DNA of 64,000 nt from Verrucomicrobiota bacterium. Lineage in GTDB: Bacteria; Verrucomicrobiota; Verrucomicrobiia; CAIQCK01. Shown piece after piece: positions 32,746-41,032 of this stretch; position 1 is the stretch's first letter, and the number at the start of each line of letters is the position of its first letter. The notes under the pieces are model-generated. The model saw nothing but the letters and a program-made list of their open reading frames with translations, searched no databases and had not been told where the DNA came from. The stretch spans positions 248,001-312,000 of the forward strand of contig JACRJX010000040.1 in NCBI GenBank assembly GCA_016235595.1, given 5' to 3'. The translations under genes were made by a program, and so were the position numbers.

Positions 32746-33222
32746 TCATTGCGCGCTAACCACTTCGCGGACCTTGGCGATAAGGTTGCCCAGATGGAAG
32801 GGCTTGATCAGATAGCCGCGGACGTCGTTCAAAAGCTTCTTGGCTTCCTGCGTGTCTTCGTAGAAACCGGTCATGAGCAGAACCGGCACGTCGGCGTTGA
32901 TCTTCTGTAGACAATCAAAAACGCGGTCGCCGCACATTTCCGGCATCCGGAAATCCAACAGGACGAGGCTGATGGTCGCGGAGTATTGTTTGAACAGTTC
33001 GATGCCTTCCTGGGGATTGAATGCTGCGTAGACTTTGTAGCCTTCGTTCTCCAACGCCATCCGAACCATGTTCAGGACGCTGGTGTTGTCATCAATCACC
33101 AGGATAGCGGGATACGAGTGTTTCGAGCCGGGCAGCGGCTGTTTGGAGGACTTGAACAACGCCATGCAGAGAATCGCCAGGAACGCTCCACCCACACCCG
33201 CCACAATAATGGTCGTTATCAA
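32746..33222 (-). CDS. Membrane-anchored receiver-only response regulator
   Basis: A 158-residue protein if started at the TTG at 33222: one membrane helix at 3-22 (ITTIIVAGVGGAFLAILCMA), a short linker, then a CheY-like receiver domain at 38-158 with acidic pair D44-D45, phospho-acceptor D90 (V-L-L-D-F-R-M-P), T118 and K140 (Y-L-I-K-P-F). No output domain. The frame is open to 33309 but that would overlap the upstream regulator by over 80 bases; the TTG lies 4 bases after that gene's stop, with GGAG about 10 bases before. No histidine kinase is encoded nearby. Confidence 0.82.
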   Translation of the reverse strand: MITTIIVAGVGGAFLAILCMALFKSSKQPLPGSKHSYPAILVIDDNTSVLNMVRMALENEGYKVYAAFNPQEGIELFKQYSATISLVLLDFRMPEMCGDRVFDCLQKINADVPVLLMTGFYEDTQEAKKLLNDVRGYLIKPFHLGNLIAKVREVVSAQ

Positions 33223-33226
33223 GCCG

Positions 33227-33673
33227 TCATGTCTCCGATGCAGGCGCGTCCGGGTCACCCGGCTCCTTCCGGCCCACCAGTCGTCGCACAAGTGCCTGCG
33301 CGGTTTCAACGCTGAATGGCTTGGTCAGGAACCCGCGCGCGCCAGCCTGTTCCATCGCCGCAGCTCTTTCTTCGCTCAGATAACCACTCATCAACACGAT
33401 CTTGAGATCCGGTTGCACCTGATGCAGCCTCTGCGCAACTTCGGCGCCATTCTCGCTCCCCAAAAAATAATCCACGAAGGCCAGGTCGAAGCCCTGGGTC
33501 GCAGCCAACTGCAACGCTTGATTGCTATCGGCAGCCACCGCAAGCGCATGCTTGGGTTTTGGAAACATGAGCGCGAAGACATCGAAGATTGTGGTTTCGT
33601 CATCCACGACCAGAATTTGCGCAGCCGGTGGCTTATGGGATGACTTGGTTGCAGCTTCGAATGTCGTATTCAA
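33227..33673 (-). CDS. Receiver-only response regulator
   Basis: A 148-residue CheY-like protein. Acidic pair D24-D25 (I-L-V-V-D-D-E-T), phospho-acceptor D68 (A-F-V-D-Y-F-L-G), S96 in L-M-S-G-Y and K118 in F-L-T-K-P-F are in place; no effector domain follows. The start is a TTG at 33673 preceded by AGGAG at a 5-base spacing; the longer frame (to 33763) lacks a ribosome site. It is followed after 4 bases by the membrane-anchored receiver gene, so the two are probably made together and may pass phosphate between them. Confidence 0.85.
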   Translation of the reverse strand: MNTTFEAATKSSHKPPAAQILVVDDETTIFDVFALMFPKPKHALAVAADSNQALQLAATQGFDLAFVDYFLGSENGAEVAQRLHQVQPDLKIVLMSGYLSEERAAAMEQAGARGFLTKPFSVETAQALVRRLVGRKEPGDPDAPASET

Positions 33674-33759
33674 GGCTTCTCCTTTTGTGCTTGGCTGAAG
33701 CTCTTTTATAGCTTTCCGCCGTTTTCCTGCAAGCGTTATCAAGCCCCCGCGAGAATAAT

Positions 33760-33891
33760 TCAATGATGGTGATGCCGGTGAGCCGGGAACGGGCCTTCAA
33801 GCCCCCATCGCTGCTCATAATAATATGCCCCCGCAAAAAACAACCCCGCCAGGGTGAACAGCAATAGCAGTGTCAGCAATAGTTTCTTCAT
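33760..33891 (-). CDS. His-tailed single-pass membrane microprotein
   Basis: A 43-residue frame, MKKLLLTLLLLFTLAGLFFA then GAYYYEQRW and a C terminus ending H-R-H-H-H-H. One membrane helix with positive-inside N terminus; the His cluster could bind metal. It lies 86 bases upstream of the receiver genes on the same strand and diverges from the PHP gene. The frame opens further upstream but without a better start. Small size makes it uncertain; the clear signal-anchor composition is the argument for it. Confidence 0.5.
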   Translation of the reverse strand: MKKLLLTLLLLFTLAGLFFAGAYYYEQRWGLEGPFPAHRHHHH

Positions 33892-33943
33892 TACGGTTAC
33901 GGTTGAGTTTGACACGAACCGCGCCGAATTTCTAGAGTCTTGC

Positions 33944-34729
33944 ATGCTCTGCGATTACCACATGCACACCCGGCTGACCGATGGTCTGGGAGAGCCACGC
34001 GATTATGCGCAAGCTGCCATCGCCGCCGGAATCGCAGAGATCGCCTGCACGGACCACATGCCGTTGGTGCGGCCGTTCGCCAACGGCTACATGCAGCCGC
34101 AGGACCTGCCGGTTTACGTTGGCTGGGTGGAGGCCGCCCGCCGGGAGTTTCCGCAATTGAGCATCCTTCTCGGCTTGGAACTGGACTACCTGCCCGGTAT
34201 CGAACCGGAGTTGCGCGAGTTGCAAGGCCGCTATGACTGGGACTTCTTCCTCGGCGGCATTCACTTCATCGGCGAGTGGAATCACGATGCACCCGAAGCC
34301 ATCGAACGCTGGCGCACATGCGATGTGGACGCCGAATGGACGGCCTATTTCAAACTGCTGATCGACGCGGTCCGCACCGGCCTTTACGATTCGATGGCGC
34401 ACCCGGACCTGCCGAAGAAGTTCGGCTTCCGCCCCAAGGGCGATCTGACGCCGTTGTTCGAGCAGTTTCTACAGGTGTGCGCTGACACCTCCACGGCCAT
34501 CGAGATCAGCACCGCCGGCCTGCACAAGCCGTGCAAGGAAATCTATCCGTCGCTGGAGTTTTTGAAACTGGCGCGCACATGCGGCGTGACCATCACATTT
34601 GGCAGCGACTCGCATCAGGCGCGGCACGTCGGCCGCGATTTCGACAAAGCCCTGGCCCTGGCGCGGGCTGCGGGTTATTCGGAATTTTGCCGGGTCTCCA
34701 AACGCAAAAAAACGCTCACTCCCCTTTAG
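33944..34729 (+). CDS. PHP-family histidinol-phosphatase-like protein (HisK type)
   Basis: A 261-residue metal-dependent phosphoesterase of the PHP superfamily. M-L-C-D-Y-H-M-H-T at the N terminus provides the first metal ligands (H6, H8); C-T-D-H-M-P, G-L-E-L-D-Y, G-G-I-H-F-I and D-S-M-A-H-P-D-L follow, and G-S-D-S-H near the end closes the site. This motif order is that of HisK-type histidinol phosphatases, the last-but-one step of histidine synthesis, though related phosphatases share it. The ATG at 33944 is preferred over the longer frame because the motif begins at once. No other his genes are near. Confidence 0.85.
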   Translation: MLCDYHMHTRLTDGLGEPRDYAQAAIAAGIAEIACTDHMPLVRPFANGYMQPQDLPVYVGWVEAARREFPQLSILLGLELDYLPGIEPELRELQGRYDWDFFLGGIHFIGEWNHDAPEAIERWRTCDVDAEWTAYFKLLIDAVRTGLYDSMAHPDLPKKFGFRPKGDLTPLFEQFLQVCADTSTAIEISTAGLHKPCKEIYPSLEFLKLARTCGVTITFGSDSHQARHVGRDFDKALALARAAGYSEFCRVSKRKKTLTPL

Positions 34730-34749
34730 AATGCCCCGCGCGGAACGGG

Positions 34750-36291
34750 TCAGGGTTTGCCGTCAGGCGCGTAGACTTCCAATTCGCCAACGCCCATCCG
34801 GTTTCCGTGCATCGAGCGCGTGATACGAATCCGCAGCCGTTCTGTTGTCACAGGAGTGAAGACATGCTCGCGCCATCCGTGGACGCCGTTTTGGATGACG
34901 GGCGTGTCTCCCAACGGCCGCCATGCGCCATCGACCCAGCACTCAATGACATAATCGAGGCTGCGATAGTGGCCGTCCAGTTGATGAAAGACCCGCACGC
35001 GACCGATGCGTTGCGGTTTCGGCCACCGAATCTCCGCCCACGCTTCCTTGGGATTGTTCCTCTCGGTCAGCCACATCCCGCGATCGGGTTCCGCCACGCC
35101 GTCCGTCAAGCCGACGAGCGTGTGAAGCTTGTCGTCTTCACTGCTGCACAAGACGGCCCTCGCCACGGCCGGCGAGGCAAGATTGCCGGGCACAATCCGC
35201 TTGATGGCGCTGTATTTTCCGCCCGGCGACGCCATCGCCTCGGCCTTGCGCTCGACTTCGACGAAGGAAGCTTCGGATCGAAGGGGATCACGCATTGCTT
35301 CTGCTGCGATGGCCATGTTCACGGCCCATCGCTCGAACGGTCGCCAGCTTCTATACATCAGAGATTGCGGGTGCAACGGCCACAGCCGGCGCATTGTGCC
35401 AACGACCTCGGCTGGTTTGATCTTCCGCGCCCCGTCCCGTCCCATGAACTCGGCGCTGCGAATATAGAAACCGATGTTGCGGCGCGTTGCGGCCAGCTTC
35501 TCGCAAATGGCTTGCGGTGGATACATGTTCTCGGCCCAGACGACGGTCGCGCGGCCATCGATTTCGTTGTTGAGCTGGGTGATGACGGCGGAATCGAGAT
35601 ACGGCGGCCGGCCAAACCGCTGCATCGCAAACTCAATGGAGAGCCAGAGCTTCGGACGTTCCTTTGCCAGAAGCTCAATCGCCCAGTTCGCCTGCTCAAT
35701 GCTCCATCGCGGCGGTTTGTTCTCATGCTCCGTCTCGGACGCGCTCTGAAACCGCCGCTCGCACGTCGCGCAGTGGCAGGTGATGTAATCCACATCGGCC
35801 GTCTCGAAATTGAACCCGTCAATGCCCGTGTCGGCTGCGCGCAGCAACATCTCCCGCAGCAGCTTTAATGCGTCGGAATTCGACGGGCAAAAGATGTTGC
35901 CGATGCTGTCCTTGCCTTTGGCGGTGTCCTTGAGCCGCTCGGGAATGACGGCATTGGTGGCGGGCTGTGTCTTGCAGATATGCCGACCTTCATTGTAACC
36001 GTTCAATCCAAAGCCGTGAACGACCTGCACGTTGCGCGCATGAGCGTAGGTCACCAGCTCCCGGCAAAACGCCTCGCTGCCCCTCCCCTTCGCGTCGGCT
36101 GTCTGTTTCCATCCATCGAGACCCCATATAACAATGCCCGTGCACTTCCATTCTGCCGCGAAGTCAACGTACTCCTTCCACTGGCCATCGAGATTCTGCA
36201 ACCAAACCCAGAGAAAGCTCTTCGGTGATTCGGCTCCGACAGCCGACGAGGCAAACAGTCCCGCCAAGATGAGGTGAAGAATCGTTTTCAT
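34750..36291 (-). CDS. Exported glycosidase-like protein with C-terminal discoidin-like domain
   Basis: A 513-residue protein with a signal peptide (MKTILHLILAGLFASSAVGA). The body looks like a TIM barrel: S-F-L-W-V-W-L-Q-N-L, G-I-V-I-W-G-L-D-G-W, V-V-H-G-F-G-L-N-G-Y, D-G-F-N-F-E-T-A-D then C-H-C-A-T-C near 170. This last pattern, a short Cys cluster after a barrel strand, recurs in uncharacterised glycosidase-like proteins of this phylum. The final 130 residues (W-A-E-I-R-W-P-K-P-Q-R-I-G-R-V-R-V-F-H) resemble F5/8-type (CBM32-like) sugar-binding domains. No known family is assigned. It faces the PHP gene and diverges from the next glycan gene. Confidence 0.72.
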   Translation of the reverse strand: MKTILHLILAGLFASSAVGAESPKSFLWVWLQNLDGQWKEYVDFAAEWKCTGIVIWGLDGWKQTADAKGRGSEAFCRELVTYAHARNVQVVHGFGLNGYNEGRHICKTQPATNAVIPERLKDTAKGKDSIGNIFCPSNSDALKLLREMLLRAADTGIDGFNFETADVDYITCHCATCERRFQSASETEHENKPPRWSIEQANWAIELLAKERPKLWLSIEFAMQRFGRPPYLDSAVITQLNNEIDGRATVVWAENMYPPQAICEKLAATRRNIGFYIRSAEFMGRDGARKIKPAEVVGTMRRLWPLHPQSLMYRSWRPFERWAVNMAIAAEAMRDPLRSEASFVEVERKAEAMASPGGKYSAIKRIVPGNLASPAVARAVLCSSEDDKLHTLVGLTDGVAEPDRGMWLTERNNPKEAWAEIRWPKPQRIGRVRVFHQLDGHYRSLDYVIECWVDGAWRPLGDTPVIQNGVHGWREHVFTPVTTERLRIRITRSMHGNRMGVGELEVYAPDGKP

Positions 36292-36410
36292 GAAATGTTC
36301 AAATGACGTCGCAGTGTCTGCGAGAAATGGAGAACACGAAATTCATCGTTCATCACAGCAAAGTTTGCGTGAAGCCATCAGACTACCAGATTACCGGGCT
36401 GTGTCTAATT

Positions 36411-36453
36411 CAAACCCCATTGGGTTTGTGATTCTGCGCGTCTTTGCTATTCT
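36411..36453 (+). promoter_or_regulatory. Perfect palindrome and possible promoter before the toroid-like gene
   Basis: CAAACCC and GGGTTTG (36411-36428) form a 7-bp inverted repeat around CATT. A TTGTGA overlapping its right edge (36426-36431) and TATTCT (36448-36453) are 16 bases apart, which would start transcription next to the ATG at 36460. The palindrome may be an operator. The rest of the 36292-36459 gap holds nothing else recognised. Confidence 0.3.
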
Positions 36454-36459
36454 GCGGCC

Positions 36460-37722
36460 ATGAAAATGAACCGTCGCAACTTCATCGGTGCGGTTTCTTC
36501 AATCCTCTGGCCACTGGCAATCACTCGCGGACAAGAGAATCAAGACTGGCTCGCGATGTGCCACGACCCCGCAAAGAAGCTGTTCAACGGCAAGCCCGAC
36601 CTGGACCGGATTCTATCATTGTATCCCCGTCTCACAGGCGCACCGGCCTTCGACCCGGCGCTGATCGCCGACAAGGTCGCGAAACTGAAGACGAAGCCGG
36701 CGGTCAACACGGGCCATTCATTCCTGGATTTGTCGGTGAAAACGGCGCTGGCGCACATCGATGCCACGTTTGAGGGCGACCATCCCAAGTATGGCGTCCT
36801 CTCTTATGGCCGCAAAGAACACGACGGGTTTCCGCCCACGATCATCGCTGCGGTGGACGCCCTGACACTCTGGGGCATGATAGCGCGCGCGGAACAGTTG
36901 TTTGGCTACTGGCTGGACCACTTCGTTGATGCCAAAGGCACCATCACCTACTACGGGCCATCGCTCGGCGAATACGGCCAGTTGCTGACGACGGCCCGCC
37001 GCCTCATGCAACGAGGTGGCTCGCGCGACTGGTTCGCCAAGCATCGCGACGCGATCGACCGCCTCGCGCAGCATCTGCAGTCCCTAGTGAATCAAAACGG
37101 ACGCGTCGCGCTTGTCTCCGGTGTGCCGGAAGCTGATGAGCGCACGCAAACGGCCACCTACTTCCACAACAACGCATGGATCGTGCGCGGACTGGACGAC
37201 TGGGCTGCATTAACCCACAAACCACCGCAAACGAAGGAACTGCGCAAGTTGCTGCTGGACGCCATTCGCCAGACCTGGCCGAGCGACCCGAAGGATTGGT
37301 GGCTCAGCCCCACGGTCGAACCGGCTGCGCACCCCAAAACCAAAATCACGGCCACCCGCGTCGGCAGCTACACGAACTATCGTTACTGGCCGGAACTGCT
37401 CTCGAGCCGCGTCCTGCCGCGAGCCATGGCCGAGCGCGTGGTGGAAGCCCGCCTCTCCTCCGGCGGACAATTCTGCGGCATGACCCGCTTTGGCGGTCAT
37501 CTCGACGACTGGCCGCTGATGGATTATCTCGACGGACTTTGGGCCTTGGGACGCAAGAACGACTACCTGTTGAGCCTCTATGGACATGTGGCCTACCACC
37601 AGGCCGAAGGCCATCTGACAGCCTATGAGCAAGTGACGCTGCCGCCGGGCAAGAAAAAGGCCGATTATTGTCTGGCGTGCCAGTTGGTTGCCGCCCGTGC
37701 TGCCCGCGTGCTTGTGCGGTAG
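36460..37722 (+). CDS. Tat-exported alpha/alpha-toroid-like protein of unknown function
   Basis: A 420-residue protein beginning MKMNRRNFIGAVSSILWPLA, a Tat-like leader with the R-R-N-F pair. The remainder is helical, with repeated hydrophobic/aromatic helices (F-G-Y-W-L-D-H-F-V, Y-F-H-N-N-A-W-I-V-R-G-L-D-D-W-A, G-H-L-D-D-W-P-L-M-D-Y-L-D-G-L-W-A-L-G), the pattern of six-hairpin glycosidases and lyases. An acidic pair in H-L-D-D-W could be catalytic, but this is a guess. It precedes the GH116-type gene by 123 bases on the same strand, so both probably work on the same glycan. Confidence 0.7.
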   Translation: MKMNRRNFIGAVSSILWPLAITRGQENQDWLAMCHDPAKKLFNGKPDLDRILSLYPRLTGAPAFDPALIADKVAKLKTKPAVNTGHSFLDLSVKTALAHIDATFEGDHPKYGVLSYGRKEHDGFPPTIIAAVDALTLWGMIARAEQLFGYWLDHFVDAKGTITYYGPSLGEYGQLLTTARRLMQRGGSRDWFAKHRDAIDRLAQHLQSLVNQNGRVALVSGVPEADERTQTATYFHNNAWIVRGLDDWAALTHKPPQTKELRKLLLDAIRQTWPSDPKDWWLSPTVEPAAHPKTKITATRVGSYTNYRYWPELLSSRVLPRAMAERVVEARLSSGGQFCGMTRFGGHLDDWPLMDYLDGLWALGRKNDYLLSLYGHVAYHQAEGHLTAYEQVTLPPGKKKADYCLACQLVAARAARVLVR

Positions 37723-37845
37723 TCTGCCCCGATTCGTAACGCGCCACAGCCCGAAAATCGCAATCGAAACTCTTGCGGAGTTGTGACAACATCCGGCACC
37801 CAAACTCAACTCATTGAACATCAATCATCGAGGTCACTGAAATCC

Positions 37846-40800
37846 ATGAGCCAGTCATCTCCGAAGTCTCCCGCAATACAAGACCCCTCATGCACATTGC
37901 CCGGTTGCTGCGGCCACCTGAGTCGGCGCGACGTGCTCAAGATCCTCGGCTGGAGCGCAACCGCAATCGCGGGCGGGCGATACGCCATGGCCGGCCCGTT
38001 CACGCGGGCTGATTTCGAGAAGCTTGTGCCGGCTGACAAGAAACTCCGACCGGATTGGGTGAAGTCGCTTACCGCCCGTGGCAAGCGGGAAGTCTGGCGC
38101 GGTGCGGATTTGGAAAAGATCGGCATGCCCATTGGCGGCATCTGCACCGGCCAGCTCTATCTCGGCGGCGACGGCCGGTTGTGGTATTGGGACATCTTCA
38201 ACAAACACATCCGCACCGGCGCGGAGCACTACGCAAAACCCCTGGAAGCCAAATCGCCTGTGGAACAAGGGTTCGCGCTGAAGATCACGAGTGGCGGCAA
38301 GTCGCACGTGCGCACGCTTGATGCCGCTGGCTGGAAGGACGTCAGTTTTTGTGGTGAGTATCCGATTGCGTTCGTCGAATACCGGGACGCAGCTTCGCCC
38401 GTGGCCGTCTCGCTGGAGGCGTTCTCGCCGTTCATCCCGCTCAACGCGGACGACTCCGCGCTGCCGGCGACAGTGATGCAATTCACGCTGAAGAACACAA
38501 GCGACAAGAAGGTCGATGCGGAGCTGGCCGGCTGGTTGGAAAATTCTGTCTGCATCAACAGCGCCGCCCCCGGCGATGGCGTGCGCCGGAATCAGATCAA
38601 GCACGGCGACGGCCTGACATTGATTGAATCCTCTGCCATTGCCGCGCCAAGCGAAAAAAAACCCAAGCGTCCCGATATCGTATTCGACGATTTCGAAAGA
38701 ACCACATACGAAGGGTGGACCGCAACCGGGACTGCATTTGGTCCGGGACCGGTCGAGCGCAAGAACGTTCCACCCTATCAGGGCGAACTCGGCGGCGAGG
38801 GCAAGCGCGTCGTCAACAGCCACAGCAGCGCGCCCAGCAACAGTGTCGGCGGGCGCGACAACGCCACGGGCAAACTCAGCAGCCGCGACTTCAAGATCGA
38901 GCGGCGGTTCATCTCGTTCTACATCGGCGGTGGCAGCCACGCCGGCAAGACCTGTCTCAACCTCGTCGTGGACGGCAAGGTCGCGCGCACGATGACTGGC
39001 AAGAACAGCAACCAGATGACGCGCCAGTTCTTTGACGTGCGCGATATCGAGGGCAAACAGGCACGGTTGGAGATCGTGGATAACCAGCAAGGCGCGTGGG
39101 GCAACATTGGCGTGGACCAAATCGTCTTCACTGACAATTCTGCCCTGACCGGCCCCTTGGAGAAACGGCCGGACTTCGGGACGATGGCGCTGGCGTGTCT
39201 TGGCGATGCGACCGCACTCACCTCGCTGCCAGCCGGCAATCTGGCCGAGGAGATTTTCCCCGGCGCTGGCAACGAGACGACAACGGAAAAACCTTTTGGC
39301 CAGAAGTTGGTGGGCGCGCTCAAGAGCAAGCACACACTCGCGCCCGGTGCATCGGTCACCGTGACGTTTGTCATCGCGTGGCATTTCCCGAATCACAAGC
39401 TCGAACCCGTGCGAGGTTCCGAAGGCCGGCGTTACGCGGCGCGTTTCGCCAACGCCACGACTGTCGTCGAACATCTCGCAAAGAACTGCGACTCGCTCGC
39501 CAGCCAGACGCGGCTCTGGCACGACACCTGGTATGACTCGACGCTGCCGTTCTGGTTCCTCAACCGAACGATGCTCAACACCTCCATCCTCGCCAGTTCG
39601 ACGTGCCATTGGTTCTCCGACGGACGATTCTATGGATGGGAAGGCGTCGGTTGTTGCGCCGGCACGTGCACGCACGTTTGGGGCTACGCCCACGCCGTGG
39701 GCCGGCTGTTCCCGCAGCTCGAACGCGACCTCCGCGAGCGAACCGACTACGGCCTCGCGTTCAATCCGGAGACGGGCCTCATCAAATTCCGCGGCGAGGG
39801 TGCCGGGCTGGCCATCGATGGACAGTGCGGTGTCATTCTGCGCTCGCTGCGCGAACATCAGGTCTCGGCTGACGACAAGTTTCTGAAACGCAACTGGCCG
39901 AAGATCAAACGCGCCCTCCAGCATCTCATCGAGCAGGACGGCGGCACGACCGGCGTGTTGGTCGGCTCGCAGCACAACACGCTCGACACCAACTGGCACG
40001 GCCCGGTCGCATGGCTGACAAGCCTTTATCTCGCCGCATTGCGCGCCGGCGAGGAAATGGCGCGCGAGACGGGTGACGGCGCATTCGCTGCGCAATGCCA
40101 CGAGATTTTCGAGAAAGGCCACAAGGGCATTCTCGATCTGTTCGACGGCGAATACTTCATCAACAAACCGGACCCGAAACATCCCGAGGCAATCAACTCC
40201 GGCACCGGTTGCGAGATTGACCAGGTTTTTGGACAGAGTTGGGCGTGGCAGGTTGGCTTGGGCCACGTGTTGCCGGAGAAGGAAACGCTCGCGGCGCTCC
40301 GGTCGCTGTGGCGCTACAATTTCTCGCCCGACGTCGGCCCCTATCGCGAGGCGATGAAGCCCGGACGCTGGTATGCCATGCCCGGCGAGGCAGGCTTGCT
40401 GATGTGTTCGTTCCCGCGCACCGACTGGGATTACAAGAAAGCCGCCGGCAAAGGCCCCGAATGGGCGGCCGGCTACTTCAACGAATGCATGAACGGCTTT
40501 GAGTATCAGGTCGCCAGCCACATGATTTGGGAAGGCATGTTGACCGAAGGCCTCGCCATCACGCGCGCGTTGCACGACCGCTATCATCCGTCCCGGCGCA
40601 ACCCTTGGAACGAAGTCGAATGCGGCGATCACTACGCCCGGTCAATGGCCAGTTACGGCGTCTTTCTGGCGGCGTGCGGTTTCGAATACCACGGGCCGAA
40701 GGGCCATATCGCTTTTGCCCCGCGTCTGACGCCGCAGCATTTCCGCACGCCCTTCACGAGCGCCGAGGGCTGGGGAACGTTCCAGCAAAACGCAGATGAC

Positions 40801-41022
40801 GGAAAGCTGAAGACGGAAATCGCAGTGAAGCACGGCCAACTGCGGCTCAAGAGCCTGTCACTCGCGCCTGCGAAGAAGAACCCGGCCAACTCTGTGAAAG
40901 CGGCTGTGAACGGGAAGACTATGCCCGCCAAGGTCAGTACAGAAGGTGGCATGCTGCTGGTGCGTTTGGAAAACGAGCAGACTCTTGTTGCCGGACAGAA
41001 GTTGGAAGTGGAAGTCCAGTAA
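37846..41022 (+). CDS. GH116-type glycosidase (beta-glucosidase/GBA2-like) with an inserted domain
   Basis: A 1058-residue exported enzyme. The leader L-S-R-R-D-V-L-K-I-L-G-W-S-A-T-A-I-A-G-G at about 29-48 is a Tat signal. An N-terminal GBA2-like beta-sandwich (I-G-M-P-I-G-G-I-C-T-G-Q-L-Y-L-G-G-D-G) is followed at about 285-435 by an inserted beta-rich domain, beginning F-D-D-F-E-R-T-T-Y-E-G-W-T-A-T-G-T-A-F-G, that resembles the N-terminal module of levanase-like GH32 proteins. The catalytic toroid includes W-E-G-V-G-C-C-A-G-T-C-T-H-V-W-G-Y-A and H-N-T-L-D-T-N-W-H-G-P. GH116 members cleave beta-glucosides, beta-xylosides or glucosylceramide; substrate here is unknown. The ATG at 37846 is preferred to a GTG at 37783. 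Confidence 0.85.
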   Translation: MSQSSPKSPAIQDPSCTLPGCCGHLSRRDVLKILGWSATAIAGGRYAMAGPFTRADFEKLVPADKKLRPDWVKSLTARGKREVWRGADLEKIGMPIGGICTGQLYLGGDGRLWYWDIFNKHIRTGAEHYAKPLEAKSPVEQGFALKITSGGKSHVRTLDAAGWKDVSFCGEYPIAFVEYRDAASPVAVSLEAFSPFIPLNADDSALPATVMQFTLKNTSDKKVDAELAGWLENSVCINSAAPGDGVRRNQIKHGDGLTLIESSAIAAPSEKKPKRPDIVFDDFERTTYEGWTATGTAFGPGPVERKNVPPYQGELGGEGKRVVNSHSSAPSNSVGGRDNATGKLSSRDFKIERRFISFYIGGGSHAGKTCLNLVVDGKVARTMTGKNSNQMTRQFFDVRDIEGKQARLEIVDNQQGAWGNIGVDQIVFTDNSALTGPLEKRPDFGTMALACLGDATALTSLPAGNLAEEIFPGAGNETTTEKPFGQKLVGALKSKHTLAPGASVTVTFVIAWHFPNHKLEPVRGSEGRRYAARFANATTVVEHLAKNCDSLASQTRLWHDTWYDSTLPFWFLNRTMLNTSILASSTCHWFSDGRFYGWEGVGCCAGTCTHVWGYAHAVGRLFPQLERDLRERTDYGLAFNPETGLIKFRGEGAGLAIDGQCGVILRSLREHQVSADDKFLKRNWPKIKRALQHLIEQDGGTTGVLVGSQHNTLDTNWHGPVAWLTSLYLAALRAGEEMARETGDGAFAAQCHEIFEKGHKGILDLFDGEYFINKPDPKHPEAINSGTGCEIDQVFGQSWAWQVGLGHVLPEKETLAALRSLWRYNFSPDVGPYREAMKPGRWYAMPGEAGLLMCSFPRTDWDYKKAAGKGPEWAAGYFNECMNGFEYQVASHMIWEGMLTEGLAITRALHDRYHPSRRNPWNEVECGDHYARSMASYGVFLAACGFEYHGPKGHIAFAPRLTPQHFRTPFTSAEGWGTFQQNADDGKLKTEIAVKHGQLRLKSLSLAPAKKNPANSVKAAVNGKTMPAKVSTEGGMLLVRLENEQTLVAGQKLEVEVQ

Positions 41023-41032
41023 TTGAATCGAA

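Noticed and set aside
32576..32815. A 79-codon plus-strand frame before the receiver genes
   Set aside because: Runs into the antisense of the receiver gene and has no protein-like pattern.
37888..40632. A 914-codon minus-strand frame inside the GH116 gene
   Set aside because: High GC produces long antisense frames; the plus strand has the Tat leader and family motifs.
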